From Deltaproteobacteria bacterium (GTDB lineage: Bacteria > Myxococcota_A > UBA796 > SXON01), in contig BJHF01000031.1 of NCBI GenBank assembly GCA_014191855.1, positions 1 to 61,980 on the forward strand: a DNA stretch of 61,980 nucleotides. Direction: 5' to 3'. The notes under the pieces were generated by a model. That model had not been told where the DNA came from and searched no databases. It saw only the letters and a list, made by a program, of their open reading frames with translations. A program made the position numbers and the translations under genes. Position 1 is the stretch's first letter. Every line of letters begins with the position of its first letter. Shown in pieces: positions 51,586 to 60,137 of this stretch.

Positions 51586-52503
51586 CTAGTTCGCGGTGAG
51601 TCCGACGCGGAAGCCGATGGAGTCGTCCCGCGTGTCGTCCAGGAAGCCCGCGCGCGCCGACACCCGGGCTCCAACCGCCCCAAAGTCGTAGGCGCCGCCG
51701 CGGTACACACGATTTCCGGAGTCGGGGTCGCCGATGGGATCCACCGCCGGCTCCGTCGACGGGTCGACGATCAGGCCGTCCTGAACCCACTCGAACGCGC
51801 TGCCAGACATGTCAAAGAGCCCGCATGCGTTGGGCTCTTTCTGCGCCACCGGATGCATCACTCCGCTGCTGGTCTCCGCCACCCAGGCGACCTCCCGAGC
51901 GGCATCCGAGCCTGCGTAGAGCGTGTCTTCCCCGCACCTCGCGGCCCCCTCCCACTCGGCCTCGGTGAGCAGCCGGTACCCCTCACACAGGTACGGATCG
52001 GAGGTGTAGTCGCAGTCCGGCCCGTTGCAGGAGTAGCAATTCGGCAGCCCCGCGGCCGTGGAGAGAGCGTTGGTGTAGGCCGCAGCTTCGCCCCAGGATA
52101 CTTCTTCGACGGGACAGTCGCCACCGCAGTCCGCGGCCTCCGAAGGGTTGACGCCGCGGGCGGACTCGTACATTTCCTGGGTGACCTCAGTCACTCCGAT
52201 CCAGTAGTCATGCGTCAGCGTGACCGTTCGAACCGGTTCGTTGGTCGAGCAATTGGCCTGTCCAGCGGTGCAGCCCATCTCGAAGGTGCTCGCAGCAATC
52301 CTGACGAAGCCAGCCTTCCCATCCTCGGCCGTGTCGGTGTCGGTGTCCGTGTCGGTGTCCGTGTCGGTGTCCGTGTCCGTGTCCGTGTGTGGGGAGCCCG
52401 CATCCGCCGAAGGGGCGCAGGCCGGGAGCAGGACGATGAATGCCAGTGCGACGAGGGGAGCTTGCATGCGCGCGCGTACGCGTACCCGTCGGTTCGCATT
52501 CAT
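51586..52503 (-). CDS. SUMF1/FGE-like domain lipoprotein
   Basis: 305 residues from ATG 52503 (basic n-region then VALAFIVLLPAC); a start at 52467 is equally possible and would leave a signal without basic residues. After a DTDTDT linker the body is a formylglycine-generating-enzyme-like (SUMF1) domain: FEMGCTAGQANC, WIGVTEVTQEMYES, GYRLLTEAEWEGAARCG, NACGLFDMSGSAFEWVQD, YRGGAYDFG and GFRVGL. The Cys pair of true FGE around RGGS is missing, so it is not expected to modify sulfatases. Probably a surface or periplasmic binding or structural protein. Confidence 0.78.
   Translation of the reverse strand: MNANRRVRVRARMQAPLVALAFIVLLPACAPSADAGSPHTDTDTDTDTDTDTDTDTDTAEDGKAGFVRIAASTFEMGCTAGQANCSTNEPVRTVTLTHDYWIGVTEVTQEMYESARGVNPSEAADCGGDCPVEEVSWGEAAAYTNALSTAAGLPNCYSCNGPDCDYTSDPYLCEGYRLLTEAEWEGAARCGEDTLYAGSDAAREVAWVAETSSGVMHPVAQKEPNACGLFDMSGSAFEWVQDGLIVDPSTEPAVDPIGDPDSGNRVYRGGAYDFGAVGARVSARAGFLDDTRDDSIGFRVGLTAN
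52331..52388. repeat. Short tandem repeat encoding Asp-Thr
   Basis: About nine units of a GTGTCS hexamer on the plus strand encode the DTDTDT linker of the SUMF1-like lipoprotein. Such runs may vary in copy number; the related DTG linkers at 0.5, 1.5, 5.3 and 10.9 kb are imperfect repeats. Confidence 0.6.
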
Positions 52504-52580
52504 GCTGAACGAAACGGGCACATCAACGGGAACAGCGGAGGCTTCCGATCGGAGACGGTTCGACGCGAACCGGCGGCCGT

Positions 52581-54941
52581 TCACGGCCCCGCGGCGGCTC
52601 CGCGCTCCGACTCGGACAACACCACATCGAACGCCAGCAGGTACCCGCCGCTAACGCGCAGCTCTACCTCGCGTTTGCCCTCCACCCCGAGCGGCGGATT
52701 GATGCGCAGGGTCACGCCGCCGCGGCCATCGGCTTCGACAAACTCCGCCGCCCCGCGCCACTCTTCCTCCCACCCTCCGTGCACGCGCTTCCGCACCACC
52801 ACGTCGAGCGAAACGTCCCCCCCGAACGCCGCCGCATCCACCGCGAGACTGTCGATCCCCAGCGGATGGGCACCGAGCCGCTTGGAGGCGAGGGTCATCG
52901 CGGCGACGTCTCCCGCGTAAAGCCAGCCCGGAAAGTACTTTCCACCGCGGATACAGGAGCGCTCAGGGTTGAGGCGTAGCCAGGCGGGCGCAGCCTGCGC
53001 GGCGCGTCTCCATACCCAGAGGGCACCACCCTCGTGGGCCACCCCGCCGCTGTGGGCGCGCACCTGCGCCAGCGTGGCGTGGGTGGCCTTCGCGAAGTCG
53101 CTTCCGTCGTCGCTCCCCTCCACCGGTGAGCAGCGCTTCCCCGCCACCGCCCGCGTGCGGTCGTCACCCAGCGGCGCCCACTCGGGCACGTCGATGCGCC
53201 ACAGGCCCTCCCCCTCCTCCACAGCCACGACCTGCTTCGGCGCGGGATCCGCCGCGAACTTCGGCCGCGCCTGGAGCAGGTGCGTCTCCGCCCATGGGCC
53301 GCCAACGACGTAGCTGGTTTGGGACCCGATCGCGGCGAGAGAATGCACGACCAACCAGGAGTCCGAGCCAGCCTGAACGCCCAACCGCCACTCCCCTGCC
53401 GGAACGGGCGCCGACGCGCGCAGCACCCGACCCGCCGGCGTGAACGGCACCGCCTCGTCGTTCACCCACATCGTCGCAGCCGCGCCGGTTACCGCGCGAA
53501 CCACAGCCTCCACCCTCGGAGACTCCCCCGGTGGCGCCCCCGCGAAGGTCCACCGCGTCGTGGTCCCCGGGGGCACCCACCAGGTCGTGCGCCCCTTCGC
53601 GTCCGTAACCGAGGGCTCGCCCGTGACTCGCAACGTGAGCGTACCCGGAGCAACGCCCGACGCGGTCGAAACCCGAACCTCGCCGGGACGCATCATCGCC
53701 GCCCCGGCACAGGCGGCACCGAAGTCCTTCGCCGGCGCGCCCCCGGGCAAAACCTCGCCGTCTACCTCCACGATGAACGGGCTCGTGAGGCCGAGGCCGG
53801 CCGCCACGAGCGCCTCGTCGTCGAGCCCCTCCAGCCCGGATACCGCCGCCCGCCACCCGCACGCGCGTTCCTTGAGCGCGGAGATCGCCCCGACCGTGAT
53901 TCCGGGGGGCGTCCCCTTGCGCACCACGCTCGACGCCCGAAACGGCGGCGTTGCCCGCACAACCCCACCGTGCGCGACGTCAGCGGCCAACATGCGCTCC
54001 GCCAGCGCCGCCGTGAGCACCGCCGCGCCCTCGGGGAGCAGGTGGAAGTCGTCGCGGAAGGCGCCCGCCGGCAAGGGGATCGCGTGGAGATCGATCCAGC
54101 TTGCGCCCGCAGCGTTGATGTGGGCATACAACGCCGCCTCCACCTCGGCAGGCACGTCGTCCCGACTGCGAACCTGCGCGCCAACCGGGGCGCGCACGAA
54201 CAGCACGCGGGCGCCGGCACCGTGGCACAGGCGGAGAATCGCGTCCACGAACGTCGTCCCCGCGGCGCCCTCGGACATGGAGGCCGCGCTCGTCGTCGCT
54301 TCCCCAGGCACCATCCGCGTATTTCCAGTGCTCCGCACCGACGCATCCGCGCCGTACACGGCCGCCCAGGCGCGAGCCTCGGTGGGAGGCGGACCGAAAA
54401 GCGTCTCAACCCAGCGCTCCCGAAGCCCGGTCACCGCAGCGTCGTGGAGCCGGAACGCCCGCTGGTGCGCGCGCCCCACCGCCCCATCTGCGAGCCCGAA
54501 CACCCGAGACTCAAGGATCGGACTTGGCTTTTCGGCGAGCCCCTCAATGTTGTGGAGCTCGGTGTCCGACAACACGCGATCTCGCAAGAGCGCGCCTAGC
54601 TGCCCGTACACGATCACCAACTCCGGTCGATAGCCCTCGCCGAAGACCCGCTGCTCCAGCATCGCGTACCACGCGGGTGCCGTGGACCCATTGAGCACCA
54701 CGGGCGTAATCGTACCGTCGAAGCCGAGCTCCTCCGCGAGTTGCGCCTCGTTCACGTCCTGCTTGGCCTTGCTGTTCCCGACGATCACCCACCGCGGGGG
54801 CGCGCTGGACAACAGCGCATCCAACGCCGCCGAGTAGCTCGATGCCGCTCGGGGCTCCGGCAGCGTGAGCGAACGAGCGGCGAGCGCCCCAAGCACCAGC
54901 GGGATCGCGACGGCGAGCCATGTGGACAGGCGCCGCATCAT
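52581..54941 (-). CDS. Exported SGNH-hydrolase-like protein with large C-terminal region
   Basis: A 786-residue protein with an N-terminal membrane anchor or signal (LAVAIPLVLGALAARSL). The next ~330 residues look SGNH/GDSL-like: VIVGNSKAKQDVNEAQL carries a Ser in the block I position, and DDFHLLPEGAAVLTAALAER supplies a D-x-x-H type block. Its shape resembles polysaccharide O-acetylation accessory proteins, but no MBOAT gene is in the window. The C-terminal ~450 residues are beta-rich with no recognised domain. It starts 3 bp after the FabL-like gene. Confidence 0.65.
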   Translation of the reverse strand: MMRRLSTWLAVAIPLVLGALAARSLTLPEPRAASSYSAALDALLSSAPPRWVIVGNSKAKQDVNEAQLAEELGFDGTITPVVLNGSTAPAWYAMLEQRVFGEGYRPELVIVYGQLGALLRDRVLSDTELHNIEGLAEKPSPILESRVFGLADGAVGRAHQRAFRLHDAAVTGLRERWVETLFGPPPTEARAWAAVYGADASVRSTGNTRMVPGEATTSAASMSEGAAGTTFVDAILRLCHGAGARVLFVRAPVGAQVRSRDDVPAEVEAALYAHINAAGASWIDLHAIPLPAGAFRDDFHLLPEGAAVLTAALAERMLAADVAHGGVVRATPPFRASSVVRKGTPPGITVGAISALKERACGWRAAVSGLEGLDDEALVAAGLGLTSPFIVEVDGEVLPGGAPAKDFGAACAGAAMMRPGEVRVSTASGVAPGTLTLRVTGEPSVTDAKGRTTWWVPPGTTTRWTFAGAPPGESPRVEAVVRAVTGAAATMWVNDEAVPFTPAGRVLRASAPVPAGEWRLGVQAGSDSWLVVHSLAAIGSQTSYVVGGPWAETHLLQARPKFAADPAPKQVVAVEEGEGLWRIDVPEWAPLGDDRTRAVAGKRCSPVEGSDDGSDFAKATHATLAQVRAHSGGVAHEGGALWVWRRAAQAAPAWLRLNPERSCIRGGKYFPGWLYAGDVAAMTLASKRLGAHPLGIDSLAVDAAAFGGDVSLDVVVRKRVHGGWEEEWRGAAEFVEADGRGGVTLRINPPLGVEGKREVELRVSGGYLLAFDVVLSESERGAAAGP

Positions 54942-54944
54942 CGC

Positions 54945-55658
54945 TCAGCGCAGGCTCATGCCGCCGTCGGCCACGAGGATCTGCCCCGTGAGCCAGTACG
55001 CGCGAGGATCGATGAGCAAGTCCACCAACTGCGCGATGTCCTCGGGCTCGCCGCAGCGGCCGAGCGGCGTGAGCTTCTCGGCCAGCTCGATCATCTGGCG
55101 CCCCGAATCCGGGAAATACCGCAGCGCATCCGTGCGGATCACCCCGCCGCATACCGTGTTCACCCGCACCTTCGGCGCCATCTCCACGGCAAGCTGCCGG
55201 GTCAACGCCTCGATGCCGGCCTTCGCCGCACCCATGGCGGCGTAGCCGGGCACGTGCTGCTGGCTCCCCATCGACGAGAGGCCGATCACGTTCGCCCCGT
55301 CGTTGAATCGGCATAGTTTCGTCAGAAGCCAGAACGGCCGCAACGACGATTCCATCGTGAGGTCCCACTGCGAGGCGCGGATCTTGTCGTAGGGCTTGAG
55401 CACGCCGATCGCGGCGTTGTGCACGAGCACGTCCACCGCGTCGAAGCACGCCGCCAGCCGCTCGAGATCGGCCTCGGACCGTACATCTCCCTGCACAACC
55501 CGGGCCGCCGCACCGCGCTCCCGCACCGACGCCGCAACCGCCTCTGCCGCGGCCTCATTCTGCAGATAGTTCACCACGATGTGGCGGCCCGGCGCGGCGA
55601 GCTGCCGCGCGATGGCGGCGCCGATGCCGCGGCTGGCGCCGGTGATCACGATGTTCAA
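54945..55658 (-). CDS. SDR oxidoreductase, FabL-like enoyl-ACP reductase
   Basis: A 237-residue NADPH-dependent short-chain dehydrogenase fold. Cofactor motif TGASRGIG (residues 6-13) and NAAIG are present. The catalytic pattern is Tyr139-x6-Lys146 (GYAAMGAAKAG), the spacing of enoyl-ACP reductases such as Bacillus FabL rather than the YxxxK of FabG. Further FabL-like segments are RVNTVCGGVIRTDALRYF and LTGQILVADGGMSL. The likely role is fatty-acid elongation, but a reductase acting on another substrate cannot be excluded. Confidence 0.78.
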   Translation of the reverse strand: MNIVITGASRGIGAAIARQLAAPGRHIVVNYLQNEAAAEAVAASVRERGAAARVVQGDVRSEADLERLAACFDAVDVLVHNAAIGVLKPYDKIRASQWDLTMESSLRPFWLLTKLCRFNDGANVIGLSSMGSQQHVPGYAAMGAAKAGIEALTRQLAVEMAPKVRVNTVCGGVIRTDALRYFPDSGRQMIELAEKLTPLGRCGEPEDIAQLVDLLIDPRAYWLTGQILVADGGMSLR

Positions 55659-55695
55659 CGCCGCTCCGCGGGATGGGCGGGTCGCCTAACCGGCA

Positions 55696-57327
55696 TCAGC
55701 GCGGTCGGCGCACCCGGGCGAGAACGCGGCTGAGCGTGCTCCGGGCCTCCGCGACCCCGAGCATCCACGCGATCCCCACGTAGATCGCACCGAACAGACC
55801 GAGGACCACCACGCCCCGGAGGGTAGGGTGCAGCGCGGTGCCCAGCGCGAGCTTCACTGCGAACGCAACGGCGGCCGCGGGGAGGGCCGCCCCCCAGAGC
55901 CGAAGCAGCGCGGCGACCACCAACCCCGTGGTACCGATGCGGCGGTTCAAGGCCGCGCGTAACGCCAGAAACTCTACCCACCCGGCAAGGCCGGAAGCGA
56001 CGCTCAGTCCAACGGTGCCCCACCGCGCGTCGACGCCCAGCCAACCGGGCACCAGCAGCGCGGCTACGGCGCCGAGGCAAATCGTGAGCGCCACCCGGAT
56101 CGCGGCAAAACGAAATGGTGTCCGGGTGTCCCCCAACGCATAAAATGCCGATGCATACAACCTTCCCTGCGTGGCGGCCAGCATGCCGAGGGAGGCGCCG
56201 GCGAGCACCGCCCACACCGAGCGGGTGCTGTCTTCGTCGAACGCCCCACCCTGGTACAGCGCCGCCACCACGACATCTCCGAGCCCCATCAAGGCCACGA
56301 CGGATGGCACGATGAAGAACGCCACCTGGCGAAGTCCCCGATCCAACTGGGCGCGCAGCGCATCGGCCACTTCCACGGGGGTGCCGGTGACGCTCGCCAT
56401 CGCGGGGAGCTGCGCTGCCGAGACCGACATGCCAAACACGCTGATCGGGAGCAGGTAGAGCGTTTGTGCGTACGCCATCACCGAGACTGCGCCGCTCGGC
56501 AGCAAGCTGGCGATCACGTTGTCCACGTAGGCGCTGAGCTGCACCACGCCGCGCGACGCAACCACCGGCAAGAAGTTGCGAAGCACCGTGCGAGTTTCAT
56601 CCAGCGCCAAGGCCAACTGCGGCGTAACGCCGCCGACCAGACGCAGCGCGAGCGGAACCTGCACGGCAAACTGGAGGGCGCTGCCCACCACCAGCCCCCA
56701 CGCCACCTTCTCGGCGAGGGCATAGTCGTGAACGCTGCCCCCGAACCAGAACAACGCCGCGATGATCGCCACGTTCCACAGCACCGGCGCCGCGTAGGAC
56801 AGGAAGAACCGGCGGTGGCTGTTGAGGATGCCGAGGCACCACGCCGACATCACCAGGAGCCCCACGCCCGGAAAGAAAATCTGCACCAGACGGATGGTTT
56901 GGAGTCGCTTTTCGCCAGTGAAGCCCGGCGCGATGGTGTCGATCAGAAACGGCGTGACCAGCACCCCGAGCAGGCAGAGCACGCTGGTGAGCAGCGCCAG
57001 CAACGTCGCCACCGCGGAGGCGAGGCGGCGCGCGACGGCAGGGTCTCCCTTGGCCAGCAGGCGGGCGTACACCGGAATGAACGACGCGGAGAGCACCCCC
57101 TCCCCGAAGAGGTTCTGCAAGAAGTTGGGGATCTTCAGTGCAGCCTTGAAGGCATCCCCTGCGTCCGAGTTGCCGAAGTAGTGGGCGAACGCGCGCTCCC
57201 GCACGAGGCCGAACACCTTGCTCAGCAGGATGCCGGCCGCCACGAGCTGCGCCCCGCGAGCGCCGCCGCCGCCCAGCGGCGCGGGGGCGGACGACGCGGC
57301 CTCCGACGGTTCCGGGGACTCGCTCAT
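55696..57327 (-). CDS. murJ: Lipid II flippase MurJ
   Basis: A 543-residue polytopic membrane protein of the MVF/MurJ family, which moves lipid-linked peptidoglycan precursor across the inner membrane. The conserved block GILLSKVFGLVRERAFAHYF and DAFKAALKIPNFLQNLFGEG with FIPVYARLL lies near the N-terminus, and about 14 hydrophobic helices follow. The N-terminal ~25 residues are a Ser/Pro/Glu/Ala-rich extension. A short divergent gene starts 66 bp upstream. Confidence 0.92.
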   Translation of the reverse strand: MSESPEPSEAASSAPAPLGGGGARGAQLVAAGILLSKVFGLVRERAFAHYFGNSDAGDAFKAALKIPNFLQNLFGEGVLSASFIPVYARLLAKGDPAVARRLASAVATLLALLTSVLCLLGVLVTPFLIDTIAPGFTGEKRLQTIRLVQIFFPGVGLLVMSAWCLGILNSHRRFFLSYAAPVLWNVAIIAALFWFGGSVHDYALAEKVAWGLVVGSALQFAVQVPLALRLVGGVTPQLALALDETRTVLRNFLPVVASRGVVQLSAYVDNVIASLLPSGAVSVMAYAQTLYLLPISVFGMSVSAAQLPAMASVTGTPVEVADALRAQLDRGLRQVAFFIVPSVVALMGLGDVVVAALYQGGAFDEDSTRSVWAVLAGASLGMLAATQGRLYASAFYALGDTRTPFRFAAIRVALTICLGAVAALLVPGWLGVDARWGTVGLSVASGLAGWVEFLALRAALNRRIGTTGLVVAALLRLWGAALPAAAVAFAVKLALGTALHPTLRGVVVLGLFGAIYVGIAWMLGVAEARSTLSRVLARVRRPR

Positions 57328-57393
57328 CTGCGCCGCCTAACCTTTGTGCGCGCCCCCCGAACCCGCTAAGGTGCCGGCCTCCGGAGACCCCTG

Positions 57394-57681
57394 ATGATGT
57401 TCATGATCGTGCTCGAGCTCAACGCCCGGCCCGCCGACCAGTATCCCGACCTCGACAAGGCGATCAAAGCCCTTGGAAACTGGTCCAACCGCATGAAGAA
57501 CATGTGGATGGTCGAAACGCGGTTCACCGCCGCCCAGATCCGCGACTTGCTGAAGCCCACGCTCGTCGCGGGCACCGACCGCCTGTTCGTTACGCGGATG
57601 ACCACGAACTGGGCCGGCACCGGCATGGGCGATGGCTTTCAGGACTGGATGAACCGGCGCAACTTCACCGGCACCAAGTAG
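57394..57681 (+). CDS. Small SinR/Cas2-like family protein
   Basis: A 95-residue protein. ATG 57394 has GGAG about nine bases upstream. The pattern MIVLELNARPADQYPDLDKA, GNWSNRMKNMWMVETRF, LVAGTDRLFVTRM matches small ferredoxin-fold proteins annotated as SinR-family, distantly like Cas2 and VapD. No CRISPR array or Cas gene is present, so an adaptation role is unlikely. It stands alone between murJ and clpP. Function unknown. Confidence 0.65.
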   Translation: MMFMIVLELNARPADQYPDLDKAIKALGNWSNRMKNMWMVETRFTAAQIRDLLKPTLVAGTDRLFVTRMTTNWAGTGMGDGFQDWMNRRNFTGTK

Positions 57682-57756
57682 GCGCACGGCGCACGGCAGG
57701 CCCAGAAGGCACGGGGGGCGCACCGATGGGGCGCCGCCCGCAGCGGAAATCGCTGC

Positions 57757-58347
57757 TTACTTCGCGGCCTTGGACTGGATGATCTCGTCCACGATGCCGT
57801 AGGCCACGGCCTCGTCGGAGGTCATGATGTAGTCGCGGTCTGTGTCCTTGTGGATGCGGTCGTACGATTGCCCGGTGTGCTTCACCAGGATGTCGTTGAG
57901 CTCCTTGCGCATCCGGCCGATCTCCTTTGCCTGGATCTCGATGTCGGAGGCCTGCCCCCGCGCGCCGCCGAGCGGCTGGTGGATGAGCACCCGCGCGTGC
58001 GGCAGGATGCGACGCTTGCCCTTCGCGCCCGCCGCGAGCAAAACCGCCCCCATCGATGCGGCCTGCCCGATGCAGATCGTGTTCACCGGGGCGCGCACGT
58101 ACTGCATCGTGTCGTAGATCGCCATGCCGTCGGTGATGCTGCCGCCGGGGCTGTTGATGTACAAGAAGATGTCGCGCTCGGCGTCCTGCGATTCCAGGAA
58201 AAGCAGCTGTGCAACAACTACGTTTGCCACGCGGTCGTCGATCGCCTCACCCAGGAACACGATCCGGTCGCTGAGCAGCCGGCTGTAGATGTCCGAGACG
58301 CTCTCCCCCCGGTGGGTGGATTCCTTCACGTAGGGGATCAACGGCAT
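57757..58347 (-). CDS. clpP: ATP-dependent Clp protease proteolytic subunit
   Basis: A 196-residue serine peptidase. The catalytic triad is Ser98 (GQAASMGA), His123 (LIHQPLGG) and Asp172 (DTDRDY). The axial N-terminus ([20 protein letters not shown]) and length are typical. It starts 3 bp after tig, giving the common tig-clpP operon. A clpX gene does not follow; the next gene is unrelated and on the other strand, so ClpX must be encoded elsewhere. Confidence 0.95.
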   Translation of the reverse strand: MPLIPYVKESTHRGESVSDIYSRLLSDRIVFLGEAIDDRVANVVVAQLLFLESQDAERDIFLYINSPGGSITDGMAIYDTMQYVRAPVNTICIGQAASMGAVLLAAGAKGKRRILPHARVLIHQPLGGARGQASDIEIQAKEIGRMRKELNDILVKHTGQSYDRIHKDTDRDYIMTSDEAVAYGIVDEIIQSKAAK

Positions 58348-58350
58348 GGG

Positions 58351-59826
58351 CTACTCCTCGGCCTTCTTCTTGGCGGGCTTCTTCTTGGGCTTCTCGGCCA
58401 CAACCTCGGCCTCGGGCGCGGCGTCAGCCGGCGCGGCCTCAGCCGGCGCGGCTTCCGCGGCTTCGGCCTTCTTGGATGCCTTCTTCTTCGGCTTCTCGGC
58501 CACCGCTTCCGCCGCGGGCTCTGCCGCTGCCGCGGGCGCCGCCTCGATCGCCGCCGGGCCGTCGTTCTCGCTCACGTACTCAAGCTCGCACCGCTCCAGA
58601 ACCCAGTCCAGAGCACGCTCTTCAAGCAGGTGCTTCTTGAGGTCGGCCACAGCGCCATCCTTCTGGATGTAGCCCCGGATCGCTTCCACGCGCTGCCCGC
58701 GCATGTCGGCGATCTCCTGATACTTGCGCTCGAGATCGTCGGCCGTGATGGCGATACCTTCCTTCCGCGAGATGCTCTCAAGGATGAGTCCGGCCTTTGC
58801 CGCGAACTCAGCGCGCACGCGCAGGTCGGCGAGCTGGGCTTCGCTGTAACGGATCGAGCGCGGGTCGCGCCCGCGGTAAGCCGCCTGCACGCCGAGCTCT
58901 TCGAGGAGCAACTTGAGGTTCTTCTCGGTGAGGGCCGCCGGCACGCTCACCTCGTGCGTCTTCACCAACTCCTGGAGGAGGTGGATCCGCGCCTGGTTGC
59001 GAGCCGCCTCGTTCGCCGAAGTTTCCAGCTCGAAGCGCACCGCCGCGCGCATGGCATCGGCGCCGCCTTCGTAGCCGGCCTGTCCCGCCACGGTGTCGTC
59101 GAGATCGGGCACCTTCTGCACCTGGATCCCAAGCACTTTCACGGTGGCCGTGAACTGCTTGCCGCGGTTCGCGGCCACGGCGCTGGAGTCGGCGATGGTC
59201 ACTTCACCGGTGCGGCTCTCGCCCTGCTTCAGGCCGAGGACCAACGCCTCGATGCCAGGATAGTAGCGCTCGGCGGCGGTGTTCACCATCGTGCCGGCCT
59301 CAAGCACCGTGTCCCCGTCGGAGATCTCGGTGAGCACCAGATCGCCCGACTCGACGGCGCGGCTCTCCTCCACGTCCACGAGGCGCGCCTGACCCTGCAA
59401 ACGGCGAAGGATGTCCGCTTCCACCTGATCATCGGTGATGGCCGCGAGCGGGTAACGGATCTTCAGGCCGAGGTAGGTGTTGAGCTCAACGTCGGGCTTC
59501 ACCTGAACGGTGATGCTGAACGTGAAGTCCCCCTGGCCGATCACACCGGTTTCTTCCACCGTCGGCTGCCCGAGGAAGTCGATCTCGGTGGAGGCGCCCT
59601 GGAACTTCAGGTTCATGAGCTCGCCGGCCACCTCGCTGCGGAGCTGCTTTCCGTAGCGGTCTTCCAGCATCTTGCGGGGAACCTTGCCGGGCCGGAAACC
59701 GGGGATCTTCACCTTGGTCGCCAGGTTCTTGAACGCAGCGTCCAGCTTCTGGCTGACCTCCGCGCCGGGGACGGTGAAGCGGAGACGCTTCTGTACAGAG
59801 GAGACCTGCTCGATCGCGAAGGACAT
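58351..59826 (-). CDS. tig: Trigger factor
   Basis: A 491-residue ribosome-bound chaperone and peptidyl-prolyl isomerase. ATG 59826 is chosen; the longer frame begins in tRNA-Leu and reads the well-known spurious MAELADAPDLGSGG. The ribosome-binding tail has the signature GFRPGKVPRKMLEDRYGK near residues 45-62, with an FKBP-like middle domain and helical C-terminal domain. A ~65-residue Ala/Glu/Lys-rich tail (KPKKKASKKAE-type) follows the normal end. It is upstream of clpP. Confidence 0.94.
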   Translation of the reverse strand: MSFAIEQVSSVQKRLRFTVPGAEVSQKLDAAFKNLATKVKIPGFRPGKVPRKMLEDRYGKQLRSEVAGELMNLKFQGASTEIDFLGQPTVEETGVIGQGDFTFSITVQVKPDVELNTYLGLKIRYPLAAITDDQVEADILRRLQGQARLVDVEESRAVESGDLVLTEISDGDTVLEAGTMVNTAAERYYPGIEALVLGLKQGESRTGEVTIADSSAVAANRGKQFTATVKVLGIQVQKVPDLDDTVAGQAGYEGGADAMRAAVRFELETSANEAARNQARIHLLQELVKTHEVSVPAALTEKNLKLLLEELGVQAAYRGRDPRSIRYSEAQLADLRVRAEFAAKAGLILESISRKEGIAITADDLERKYQEIADMRGQRVEAIRGYIQKDGAVADLKKHLLEERALDWVLERCELEYVSENDGPAAIEAAPAAAAEPAAEAVAEKPKKKASKKAEAAEAAPAEAAPADAAPEAEVVAEKPKKKPAKKKAEE

Positions 59827-59846
59827 GTGGAGGACTCGGTTGGGGG

Positions 59847-59928
59847 TGCGAGAAGGGGGGGTCGAACCCCCAAGGGTTTCCCCACCGGATCCTAAGTCCG
59901 GCGCGTCTGCCAGTTCCGCCATTCTCGC
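59847..59928 (-). tRNA. tRNA-Leu (anticodon UAG)
   Basis: A complete cloverleaf on the minus strand: acceptor GCGAGAA/TTCTCGC, anticodon loop CTTAGGA, a long variable arm as in class II tRNAs, and a GGTTCGACCCC-type T arm. CCA is not encoded. It lies 20 bp before tig. Confidence 0.93.
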
Positions 59929-59962
59929 GATGAAACGCCGGGAAACGGCGCGGCGTATGTAG

Positions 59963-60038
59963 TGGTGGGCCCTCCGGGGATCGAACCCGGAACCTGCGGA
60001 TTAAGAGTCCGATGCTCTACCAATTGAGCTAAAGGCCC
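59963..60038 (-). tRNA. tRNA-Lys (anticodon CUU)
   Basis: Minus strand: acceptor GGGCCTT/AGGGCCC with one G-U pair, D arm TTAGCTCAATTGGTAGAGC, anticodon loop CTCTTAA, T loop GGTTCGATCCC and an encoded CCA. Confidence 0.95.
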
Positions 60039-60045
60039 GTTCGGA

Positions 60046-60121
60046 TGGGGTGGATGACGGGACTTGAACCCGCGGCCACCGGTGCCACAAACCGGTGCTC
60101 TACCAACTGAGCTACACCCAC
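60046..60121 (-). tRNA. tRNA-His (anticodon GUG)
   Basis: Minus strand: acceptor GTGGGTG/CATCCAC, anticodon loop TTGTGGC, T loop GGTTCAAGTCC, discriminator C73 and encoded CCA. A G lies at the -1 position (60122), as needed for histidyl-tRNA. Only 7 bp separate it from tRNA-Lys, so the three tRNAs are probably cotranscribed. Confidence 0.94.
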
Positions 60122-60137
60122 CGTAGCGCCGAGCCTG

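Noticed and set aside
51586..52503. True formylglycine-generating enzyme
   Set aside because: The active-site cysteines are absent and the protein is a lipoprotein.
57394..57681. CRISPR-associated Cas2
   Set aside because: Only a distant fold-level resemblance; no Cas1, no array, and it fits the SinR-like small proteins better.
57850..59895. 681-codon plus-strand frame opposite clpP and tig
   Set aside because: It runs through two certain housekeeping genes and a tRNA.
59827..59922. N-terminal extension of trigger factor reading MAELADAPDLGSGG
   Set aside because: This is the well-known translation of a tRNA-Leu gene; the tRNA is visible at 59847-59928.
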